A DNA stretch of 37,496 nt. It comes from a virus. The number at the start of each line of letters is the position of its first letter. Position 1 is the first letter of the stretch. Below, one piece after another: positions 15,348 through 21,196 of this stretch. The stretch covers positions 1-37,496 of IMG/VR virus record IMGVR_UViG_3300025577_000031. One strand, 5' to 3'. Below the pieces are notes generated by a model, which saw only the letters and a program-made list of their open reading frames with translations, had not been told where the DNA came from and did no database searches. Position numbers and translations under genes: made by a program.

Positions 15348-15602
15348 TTATTTTATTTCAAAATACATTTTTCCATCAATTGCAAATCTATTTTGGACAC
15401 TTGCAAGACTCATAACCGTTCCTTCGGTTTCAAACTCAACTGATTTGAATAATTCTTCAGAACTTCTTCCGATATCTATTGGTGTAGTATATTTAAATTC
15501 TTTAATCCCTCTTTTAGCACAATCACTTGCCATATAAATTATGTTTTGAACGTGTTTTCGGAAATTAAGTTCTTGTTGATTTTTATTTATTTCTATCCTC
15601 AT
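15348..15602 (-). CDS. Hypothetical protein (84 aa)
   Basis: Unrecognised; a helical first half (NFRKHVQNIIYMASDCAKRG) followed by strands (FKYTTPIDIG, VEFETEGTVM, DGKMYFEIK). The ATG at 15602 overlaps the stop of a 10-codon leader ORF (MVKLNKLKTK) in an ATGA arrangement, so this gene may be translated by re-initiation from the leader. Confidence 0.55.
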   Translation of the reverse strand: MRIEINKNQQELNFRKHVQNIIYMASDCAKRGIKEFKYTTPIDIGRSSEELFKSVEFETEGTVMSLASVQNRFAIDGKMYFEIK

Positions 15603-15631
15603 TTTGTTTTTAGTTTATTTAGTTTAACCAT

Positions 15632-15814
15632 TTATTTATTTAGGCAATCATTACAAGACACCATTTTACGTAAGTCCTCATCTTCTACCATCCAATGAGG
15701 ATTATCCTTGCTATCAAACCCAACATAGAATACCCCATCAGTAAACTGCTCACCCTCTTTGTAGTCCTTTGACATTCCGCAGTTATCACAAGTGATAGTT
15801 ACTAGATCACGCAT
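15632..15814 (-). CDS. Small four-cysteine zinc protein (60 aa)
   Basis: CDNCG (about residues 9-13) and CNDC (about 54-57) probably bind one zinc ion around a short strand-rich body. It is second in its cassette, with the perfect SD at 15818-15827 inside the upstream gene. It ends with NDCLNK, as does the unrelated zinc protein at 12214-12555, because the stop merges into the leader repeat. Function unknown. Confidence 0.65.
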   Translation of the reverse strand: MRDLVTITCDNCGMSKDYKEGEQFTDGVFYVGFDSKDNPHWMVEDEDLRKMVSCNDCLNK

Positions 15815-16001
15815 GGCTCACCTCCTTCATTTCTGTTACACTTTCCACTTCATACATCTCAGGATCATTATCTAATTCGTAACAATGTGGGTCTTCACAA
15901 GCCATATCTATTGCCTTTTCATTAGCATCATCCTCATCAATTGCATCTACACAAATAGTGAAATACGATGTCTTTTTTAATTCTACTTCAAACTCTTTCA
16001 T
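15807..16001 (-). CDS. DpnD/PcfM-like small protein (64 aa)
   Basis: Start taken as MKEFEVELKK (16001); the upstream extension is the leader repeat. It aligns with the first half of the protein at 14783-15247 (shared MKEF-V-LKKT-Y, V-A, DA, MYEV), so the two are paralogues: this one is the free-standing domain, the other a fusion to a Cys-rich part. It ends with MKEVSHA, encoded by the SD of the next gene. Confidence 0.6.
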   Translation of the reverse strand: MKEFEVELKKTSYFTICVDAIDEDDANEKAIDMACEDPHCYELDNDPEMYEVESVTEMKEVSHA

Positions 16002-16036
16002 TATTTCTATTTTTAGTTTAACATTCATTTTAATTG

Positions 16037-16078
16037 CTCCCATTGGTCATCAAAGACCCACGCTTTAAGCGATGGGAG
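16037..16078 (-). ncRNA. Three-way-junction RNA element, copy 5
   Basis: Minus strand: outer stem CTCCCAT/ATGGGAG, hairpin CGC-TTAAA-GCG, linker TG, hairpin GGTC-TTTGAT-GACC, one unpaired A. It begins 6 bases after the stop of the gene at 16085-16258 and precedes the leader of the gene at 15807-16001. Confidence 0.58.
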
Positions 16079-16084
16079 TGTAGT

Positions 16085-16258
16085 TTACCAAGATGTAATT
16101 GTGAACTCTAAGCCTTCTTCAGATGGATGTCCATAATAAAATATTTCATCATCATCGATTGGACATTCTTCTATGATGCCATCGTACATCAAATACCCTC
16201 TGAAAATGTCATTGGGGTCATCATTCCAATAACCGTTAACGGTGTATATCTTATCCAT
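16085..16258 (-). CDS. Hypothetical acidic protein (57 aa)
   Basis: Start at MDKIYTVNGYW (16258), chosen because a near-perfect SD (AAGGAGGTCA, 16262-16271) stands in front; an in-frame ATG at 16285 lies inside the upstream gene. The protein is acidic and aromatic (YWNDDPNDIFRGYLMYDG, CPIDDDEIFYYGHP). Function unknown. Confidence 0.6.
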   Translation of the reverse strand: MDKIYTVNGYWNDDPNDIFRGYLMYDGIIEECPIDDDEIFYYGHPSEEGLEFTITSW

Positions 16259-16703
16259 GGCTGACCTCCTTGTTATTAGGTACAAAATTCTCTCTCACAT
16301 AGTCTTCTCGTAGCATTGGTATGAAGCCATCAACATCCTTGACATTGTCATATATCTGACCTCTTAAACTGCACAACTCCTCATCATCAGGGATGTCGTA
16401 ACATCTTAGGAAATCATACCCCAAGGATTTTTCCATAGCCCTTAACTCCTCATTTGAAAGGTCTTCAAAATACGAACTGATCCATGTATTATAATAGTGA
16501 TCTATCTCAAGGATTCCAACCTCAGAATTCCCATCATCTGAAATCTCATTACCATCGCAATCACTGATTATTGCAATATCTGTCAGTGATCTAAAACATT
16601 GATCATCGTTGTGTACTAGTACATCTTGAAAGGTCATGTCATCGCTATAATGTTCTAGCTTTCTATCCGCATATCGGAAGGTATGTATTACTCTATTTTT
16701 CAT
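16251..16703 (-). CDS. Hypothetical acidic protein (150 aa)
   Basis: Unrecognised, acidic, with a strand-rich beginning (VIHTFRYADRKLEHYSDDM; SLTDIAIISDCDGNEI) that resembles the opening of ParB/antirestriction-associated small proteins only in a general way. LSNEELRAMEKSLGYDF near the middle is helical. Preceded by structured element copy 6 and the leader repeat; ends with NNKEVSHG. Confidence 0.55.
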   Translation of the reverse strand: MKNRVIHTFRYADRKLEHYSDDMTFQDVLVHNDDQCFRSLTDIAIISDCDGNEISDDGNSEVGILEIDHYYNTWISSYFEDLSNEELRAMEKSLGYDFLRCYDIPDDEELCSLRGQIYDNVKDVDGFIPMLREDYVRENFVPNNKEVSHG

Positions 16704-16737
16704 CTTTATTTATTTAGTTTAACCATTTATTTAGTTG

Positions 16738-16780
16738 CCCTCATTGGTCATCAAAGACCCACGCTCAAAGGCGAAGAGGG
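16738..16780 (-). ncRNA. Three-way-junction RNA element, copy 6
   Basis: Minus strand: outer stem CCCTCTT/ATGAGGG (one T-T mismatch), hairpin CGC-CTTTGA-GCG, linker TG, hairpin GGTC-TTTGAT-GACC. Located between the small membrane ORF (16786-16863) and the leader of the gene at 16251-16703. Confidence 0.55.
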
Positions 16781-16785
16781 TGCTA

Positions 16786-16863
16786 TTAGCTTTGTTCTCG
16801 CTCACGTTCAGCCAACCACTCAAGGGTTAGCATGAACATTGCGAATAAGACATAAAGTATCAC
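16786..16863 (-). CDS. Putative 25-aa single-span membrane micro-protein
   Basis: A GTG start overlaps the ardC stop (GTGA). The peptide is a hydrophobic helix (ILYVLFAMFMLTL) followed by a charged tail (EWLAEREREQS), the form of a phage membrane micro-protein. It stops 6 bases before structured element copy 6, the same spacing seen after the 51-aa gene and the 57-aa gene. That shared spacing and the coupled start support a real gene, though its size makes this uncertain. Confidence 0.45.
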   Translation of the reverse strand: MILYVLFAMFMLTLEWLAEREREQS

Positions 16864-17831
16864 GATTCTATGCTATTATTTACAAGTAGAGCAAAAGCCT
16901 TGGATGCTTGGGTCATAGCAGTAGCTATCTCTTGTGGCTTACTGGTCAGGTGCTTGATCCATCCATTGATGTATGCCTGAGAGTTGTTAGTGTTATCCTT
17001 TGGATCAAGACCTAGATAACCAACCATATACATGGAGGTAATCTCAGCTACTAACTCTTCTCTTGAATAGGTCTCAGTTCCAAATCCATTAGTCTCTACC
17101 AAGGTCTTTCTATTAAGCCTATCCTGATGACCAGTAGCATGAGCCATCTCATGAAAGAGGGTCTTATAGTAGCTATCAGCATCAACGAATAAGTCCATCA
17201 AAGGCATGTTAATGCTATCGGTCATTGGACGATAAAATGCACTACTATTATCTTTGTGGTCGATGACAAGCCTACCATCTTTATCGACATAACTTTTGAC
17301 CAGTTGATCAGCTACTTCGATAGGCTCAAAGGTCACTTCTTCGATCTCTTCCTCAACTTGTGGAATTTTTGAATCAAGACCTTCGCATTGGTCGATGTTG
17401 AATACCTTGTAGTTGCGGATATTGAATACCTTCATGTATCTATCTGAAGACTTGCCATCAAGAACTATTTTCTCTCTCAGGTTAAGAGATTTGGCATTCT
17501 GAATGGGTATGTACTTCTTTGTCTTTTTGTCGAAATAGGACAACTGCCAAAAGAATACATCAGTAGCTTTCATACCTTTGATGATCTTGCCGTTAGCATT
17601 TGAGCATTGCTTGAAGGTCAACCATTCGTTGGAATTGTATCCACCATCAATGATGGATGCATTCAGCATAAATACGTTGATGCCGTTGTAAGGCTTTCTA
17701 GTCACCCAGTTGACTGGATCATTTGAACTACTGCCATTTGAGGCTTTCCATGGCTTAAACCATTTTAAGCCTTTGGTCTTCAGACCTGATATCACTATTT
17801 CATTTATTTTGTCATGTGTTTTACTCATCAT
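16860..17831 (-). CDS. ardC: ArdC-family antirestriction protein
   Basis: The N-terminal part (KWFKPWKASNGSSSNDPVNW, then RKPYNGINVFML) is the ArdC ssDNA-binding domain, and the C-terminal part is a zincin metallopeptidase domain with HEMAHATGH (residues 227-235 from this start) and the third ligand in the EELVAEI helix (about Glu263). ArdC proteins protect incoming single-stranded or phage DNA from host restriction. I start at MMSKTHDK (17831) because the longer ORF to 17873 runs into the structured element at 17861-17904. Length of 323 residues is normal. It gives the island its likely anti-defence theme. Confidence 0.85.
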   Translation of the reverse strand: MMSKTHDKINEIVISGLKTKGLKWFKPWKASNGSSSNDPVNWVTRKPYNGINVFMLNASIIDGGYNSNEWLTFKQCSNANGKIIKGMKATDVFFWQLSYFDKKTKKYIPIQNAKSLNLREKIVLDGKSSDRYMKVFNIRNYKVFNIDQCEGLDSKIPQVEEEIEEVTFEPIEVADQLVKSYVDKDGRLVIDHKDNSSAFYRPMTDSINMPLMDLFVDADSYYKTLFHEMAHATGHQDRLNRKTLVETNGFGTETYSREELVAEITSMYMVGYLGLDPKDNTNNSQAYINGWIKHLTSKPQEIATAMTQASKAFALLVNNSIES

Positions 17832-17860
17832 TTTATAGGTTATTTGAATATTTATTTTAG

Positions 17861-17904
17861 ACCCATGTCGCAATCGAATGCCACATCTATTTCAATGCAT
17901 GGGT
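17861..17904 (-). ncRNA. Three-way-junction RNA element, copy 7 (variant)
   Basis: Minus strand: outer stem ACCCATG/CATGGGT, second hairpin CAT/ATG with an 8-base loop, linker TG, third hairpin GCA-TTCGAT-TGC. Outer stem and loop differ from the others but the order of parts is the same; TTCGAT fits the T-loop-like pattern TTYRAT. It lies directly before ardC. Confidence 0.5.
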
Positions 17905-17915
17905 TATGTGTTATA

Positions 17916-18284
17916 TTATCGAAATGGCTTAAAGACATCTGCTAATCGGTTTACAAACAATTCCGCAGTATTCTCAACTCTCCAACTTCCATGATTCTCT
18001 TTTCGATATGTCGAGATATTGTAGAAAGAGTCAAAGGTCAGACCAAGGTCTTGTACACTGTGATTCAATCCAACTGGCAAGGAGAAATCATGGTCTACTG
18101 GATCATCCTTTAATGCTATTTTGGTCATATTCCCCTTTCGTAAACCACTCGTTCCAAAAGTCATGATAATCTCATCGATCATGTCCAGTTGTTTAACATT
18201 CAGCCATGACATTGAATCTCTCAACTCTTGACGTTTCTGTTCGGTTAATTCGCTTTTTATTTTCATCGTTATTTGATATCTCAT
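17916..18284 (-). CDS. Hypothetical protein (122 aa)
   Basis: Unrecognised mixed protein (ELTEQKRQELRDSMSWLN, DEIIMTFGTSGLRKGNM, TFDSFYNISTYRKENHGSW). An internal start at MKIKSELTE (18266) is possible. It lies just upstream of the ardC element and would be co-transcribed with ardC. No sign of membrane segments. Confidence 0.55.
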   Translation of the reverse strand: MRYQITMKIKSELTEQKRQELRDSMSWLNVKQLDMIDEIIMTFGTSGLRKGNMTKIALKDDPVDHDFSLPVGLNHSVQDLGLTFDSFYNISTYRKENHGSWRVENTAELFVNRLADVFKPFR

Positions 18285-18295
18285 TTTATTTGGGT

Positions 18296-18514
18296 TTAAT
18301 TTATTTGGGTTTGCAGTATTTTCCTTACATTTTCTCGGTCAATCGAATCAAAATCGATATCCTTCAGACTTTTAGATTCAAGGAATTTATTAACTGCATT
18401 CAGAATTTCTTGATCATTGGCTATTGGGTATATCCCCTTCTGCTCGTTATAAAATTCCCATACATATTCGTAAAAATTCAAAATCTCTATATGATATGCT
18501 CTTGTTGTATTCAT
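18296..18514 (-). CDS. Hypothetical protein (72 aa)
   Basis: Start taken as MNTTRAYHIE (18514), whose ATG overlaps the TGA of the small ORF upstream (ATGA); the longer reading from 18544 lies inside that ORF. A helical, aromatic protein (LNFYEYVWEFYNEQKG; NAVNKFLESKSLKDIDF). Function unknown. Confidence 0.55.
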   Translation of the reverse strand: MNTTRAYHIEILNFYEYVWEFYNEQKGIYPIANDQEILNAVNKFLESKSLKDIDFDSIDRENVRKILQTQIN

Positions 18515-18660
18515 CTTACTTTTGGGGTTAAAATTGTTAAACATCCATTCTCATCAGTTACTACATAATGCCAATTGCCATTTGCAGTTTGCATTTGCTC
18601 CATTTTATCAGTATCCATTTCTTTGACGATACCATTTAAATTCACTCTTATTTTACTCAT
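18511..18660 (-). CDS. Small hypothetical protein (49 aa)
   Basis: An ORF coupled to the next gene by an ATGA overlap. The sequence (MSKIRVNLNG start, later GNWHYVVTDENGCLTILTP) looks like a small beta-strand protein. It is the first gene after the long non-coding stretch and follows an element resembling the three-way-junction family (18694-18750). Function unknown. Confidence 0.55.
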   Translation of the reverse strand: MSKIRVNLNGIVKEMDTDKMEQMQTANGNWHYVVTDENGCLTILTPKVR

Positions 18661-18693
18661 TTTTATTTGGGTTTTATTTAACATTTATTGTTG

Positions 18694-18750
18694 ATCCCAA
18701 ATGACATCATGAATGTCCGTAAATCAGCCTATCAGCCTTTATTTTGGGAT
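18694..18750 (-). ncRNA. Possible divergent copy 8 of the three-way-junction element
   Basis: Outer stem ATCCCAAA/TTTGGGAT (8 bp) encloses a GACAT-TCATG-ATGTC hairpin and a segment with a GGCTGAT direct repeat. Its place before a cassette-type gene and its layout match the family, but the T-loop-like loop is absent. Confidence is lower than for the other copies. Confidence 0.35.
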
Positions 18751-19727
18751 TTTGCTTTATACATCTGTATCTTTCACCTTTGCGTCTAAATCCGATTTTT
18801 ACTGATGCTGAAAGTAGGTCTATGACCATTCTTACGCTCCCTTTGGGTATTCCTCGATTATCTTAATTTTTGTAAAGAAATCTGGAATTACTATCCGACT
18901 TAGTTATGTTATTTTTGAGATGTGGTTTGACTGACGATCGAAGGATGAAATTTGCTAGATTTCTATTGGATTGGATACCTTGGTCAATTATGCTTTGCCT
19001 GCTCCCCTCACGCATTACTAGTAAATGATGAAGGCTTTAAGTACTGTCCGATACACGTTTGCATCGTATTGACATTGCAAGTATAAAGTACTCAAGATCA
19101 ATATTCCAAATTTATTGTAAAGTTTTTTTCATTTTTTGTTAAAATAAATTTCAGCATTGCATTATTATACCTTATATAGGGCTGAGATTTGAACTTTTTA
19201 TACTGGAGCGCAATAATTCATCGAAACCTTGCAGCCATGCTCAAGTGAATGGTCTAATAATATAGTAGGGGAAAGAGAATACTTTGGATGTTTTCCTCAA
19301 GAATACTTTTGAAATCTTTTTGCGTGGCGTGGGATGAGATGGTAAGTGAGATGGGAGGAAGGTCTATGGCGATAAGACAAAGAGGTGGAAAGATTTTGAA
19401 CCGCCATGTTGGGTGGATTGGTGGACATCTTTTTGAAAAGAAAAGTATTATCTGCTGTCAAGGTATCGTAAAGGCTATTTATTGGTGATGACTTCCATGA
19501 ATAGTCAAATCCCATTCCAATTAACCATCAAAGACCCACCCCATTCGAGATTCCGAATCCGCAGATCGGGCCGACACGTCACACACCACATAACCCCACT
19601 GTCTCACAGCTACAAATTATGAAATTCATAATGGGGTCTCGTAAAACCCCTGGATTATAAAGACACTAAAAAAAATATTATAATAAAAGATATTATATTT
19701 TAAAAATATTGCAATAAAAGAGGATAT
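18751..19727. other. About 1 kb without a convincing gene; possible structured RNA
   Basis: No ORF here has the composition of a protein gene; the two overlapping ORFs at 19288-19515 are on opposite strands and neither has a leader. A 40-codon minus-strand ORF (18707-18829, start MVIDLLSASV) has a GGGAG in front but runs into the element at 18694-18750. A minus-strand TAAATTTG box is at 19107-19114. The stretch 19517-19560 contains ATCAAAGACCCA, a decayed match to the three-way-junction elements, and 19540-19610 is richer in GC than its surroundings. It may be an untranslated RNA or control region. Confidence 0.4.
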
Positions 19728-20015
19728 CTAAGCAGTTTCAAATCCATTATCAGAGTCATCAGGACCCTCAAGAGCATACCATTCACAAATTAGCTTGTCG
19801 TATTGTTTCAGTTCTTCTATTAGCGTTTCAGCCTCAAGCTTATCTTTTTTTGTTGAAAGTGAGTTCAATAAAATATTGGGTACATCAAGTTTCAATAATA
19901 AGCGATTATCGTTAGTTATATATCCTAAAGTTTTTTTGAGCAGCACTCTGCATCTGTTAGTCAATATCAGGGCATTAGCGGTGTTATCAGAATATTGTGA
20001 TCTATCAATGCTCAT
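19728..20015 (-). CDS. Hypothetical protein (95 aa), paralogue of 20189-20719
   Basis: A helical protein. It aligns with the first part of the protein at 20189-20719: both have C-x-x-LL, a PNIL/PGIV step, an NSL/NSM-then-T/P motif, a helix with EA/NAR, and an I-C/L-x-WY end. The A-rich leader TAACTAAAAACTAAATAAATT precedes the ATG. The palindrome at 20121-20136 lies upstream and may control it. Function unknown. Confidence 0.6.
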   Translation of the reverse strand: MSIDRSQYSDNTANALILTNRCRVLLKKTLGYITNDNRLLLKLDVPNILLNSLSTKKDKLEAETLIEELKQYDKLICEWYALEGPDDSDNGFETA

Positions 20016-20120
20016 AATTTATTTAGTTTTTAGTTAAAAATAATGAACAATATAAATATAAATCACAAATAACGCAACAGTGTTTGATTTAAGTTTAAAT
20101 CGATTGCAATTACCCCCTAG

Positions 20121-20136
20121 GTATGTTTAAACATAC
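20121..20136. promoter_or_regulatory. Perfect 16-bp palindrome GTATGTTTAAACATAC
   Basis: A perfect dyad in the 173-base gap between two related genes read leftward. The size and symmetry suit a dimeric repressor such as the XRE protein of this phage. No other copy was noticed in the window. Confidence 0.45.
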
Positions 20137-20188
20137 TATATGAAAGATTACAGACTGTCTCTACCTCTACCTATAAGTGAGCCCTTAA

Positions 20189-20719
20189 TCATGGCTGCAA
20201 CCTTACCCACTCAGGTAGATAATTGGTGTTGCTATAGTATCCACTTTCAGGTTGCCAGGATACTTGATTTTCTAGATGTTTAATGTTGAGCTCCACAATT
20301 TTATCATGGTCATATGTTACTCTTTCACCAGCTCTCTTACCATCTTTAACTTTAAATGTAATTGTTTTGTTTAAACCAAGAAGATTTTTTCTTAGGAAGA
20401 AGTATCCGCTGAGTATTAGATCTGAGTTGTCCATAATTATATTTAAGTTTTTGTCTTCATAGAATCTACTATACCAAGATAGTAGTATTGTTTCCGCATC
20501 GCTGATCTCATGATACAAAGAGCGAGCGTTACGCTTCTCTTGCTGAGTGGGCATAGAGTTTTTAACAATACCAGGAAGCTGTTGTATTTCTTTGTAGTGG
20601 TCCTCACCACTAACATATTGAGTCACTCTGTTTAGTAAAGACTTACACTTGCTATACATGGATAAAACATCTGATAATCTATCTGTATCGATTACTTCAT
20701 TACTTATTGTTGTATTCAT
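20189..20719 (-). CDS. Hypothetical protein (176 aa), paralogue of 19728-20015
   Basis: Residues about 20-85 match the shorter neighbour (C-x-SLLNR, LPGIVKNSM, ARSLYHEI, ILLSWY); the second half (FFLRKNLLGLNKTITFKVKD, then a C-terminal LPEWVRLQP) is extra. No catalytic motif. It sits beside GroES and before the divergent late control region, so it is perhaps expressed early. Function unknown. Confidence 0.6.
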   Translation of the reverse strand: MNTTISNEVIDTDRLSDVLSMYSKCKSLLNRVTQYVSGEDHYKEIQQLPGIVKNSMPTQQEKRNARSLYHEISDAETILLSWYSRFYEDKNLNIIMDNSDLILSGYFFLRKNLLGLNKTITFKVKDGKRAGERVTYDHDKIVELNIKHLENQVSWQPESGYYSNTNYLPEWVRLQP

Positions 20720-20791
20720 GCAATTTTAATTTTTGGTGAATAACAAATATAAATATTACTAATAATATTAGCAAGAAAAAAGAGAATAAAT

Positions 20792-21058
20792 TTAGCCCTC
20801 TATTCCATATATTTCATCCACTCGCAATAGTGTGTATTCATTATCTTCTACATTAACAGATACACCAGCATTAGGATTAAAAAGAACAACATCATCTATG
20901 TATACTGGAGTAGAGTTGTTAGTCGCTATTACGGTTCCTTTATGATTTTGCTGAAGGTGGTCTACTCTATAGATACCATTAACCTGAGTCTCAAATGGGT
21001 GTACATCTACAAGTACTTTTTCTCCTATAGGGTTGAATTTTACTTTATTCTTTTTCAT
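20792..21058 (-). CDS. groES: GroES-like co-chaperonin
   Basis: An 88-residue protein with the GroES pattern: FNPIGEKVLVDVHPFE at the start, a mobile-loop-like segment (TQVNGIYRVDHLQQNHKG), then GTVIATNN, IDDVVLFNPNAG and a YTLLRVDEIYGIEG end. Length matches GroES (about 95). Phage co-chaperonins such as T4 gp31 replace host GroES to fold the large capsid protein. A TATCTTTG promoter box lies only 4 bases before its ATG, so the message may be nearly leaderless. Confidence 0.8.
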   Translation of the reverse strand: MKKNKVKFNPIGEKVLVDVHPFETQVNGIYRVDHLQQNHKGTVIATNNSTPVYIDDVVLFNPNAGVSVNVEDNEYTLLRVDEIYGIEG

Positions 21059-21062
21059 AAAA

Positions 21063-21070
21063 CAAAGATA
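21063..21070 (-). promoter_or_regulatory. Promoter -7 box (TATCTTTG) of groES
   Basis: An exact TAnnTTTG box 4 bases upstream of the groES ATG. Transcription from it would begin at or very near the start codon, giving a leaderless message. No good TTTG box at 19-21 bases upstream was found, so this is less secure than the plus-strand promoter. Confidence 0.4.
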
Positions 21071-21141
21071 TTGATTTTTTGTGTACTTTGGTTTACAATA
21101 ATAATGATTTAAGGTGATTTAGATAACATTTGTATAATTAC

Positions 21142-21171
21142 TTGCGTACTCCGTATTATTTATTACATTTG
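21142..21171 (+). promoter_or_regulatory. Strong Bacteroidota-type promoter of the late operon
   Basis: TTG (21142-21144), 19 bases, then TACATTTG (21164-21171): both boxes and the spacing match the TTTG/TTG-N19-TAnnTTTG consensus. The start site would be near 21178, so all structures from 21197 to 21722 would be in the leader of the morphogenesis transcript, about 570 bases before its first gene. Confidence 0.7.
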
Positions 21172-21196
21172 TAGAATAATTGTAAACATAATTATA

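Larger units (their letters stand above)
12201..16723 (-). repeat. Dispersed leader repeat GTTAAACTAAA, seven copies before cassette genes
   Basis: The minus-strand sequence GTTAAACTAAA (plus TTTAGTTTAAC) occurs at 12201, 12849, 14249, 15258, 15618, 16012 and 16713, each time 10-35 bases before a start codon. The flanks are also alike: AATGAAT or AATG before it, and A-rich sequence after it. In-frame ATGs before it encode tiny peptides, MNVKLNK or MVKLNK then stop, or run into the gene as MNVKLK. It is probably a translation leader of the SD-independent type; see findings. Confidence 0.75.

Noticed and set aside
11450-16780. The small three-way junctions as true tRNAs or self-cleaving ribozymes
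   Set aside because: No anticodon arm, and the third loop has six bases rather than seven; hammerhead, twister and pistol core sequences are not present.
19288-19515. Overlapping ORFs on both strands (66 and 72 codons)
   Set aside because: They mirror one another, have no leader or coupling, and residue use is unlike the neighbours.
19631-19652. GGGGT/ACCCC hairpin as a terminator
   Set aside because: Only 5 bp and no T run follows on either strand.
20759-20771. Short palindrome CTAATAATATTAG between two genes
   Set aside because: Short, AT-only apart from the ends and expected by chance in such DNA.
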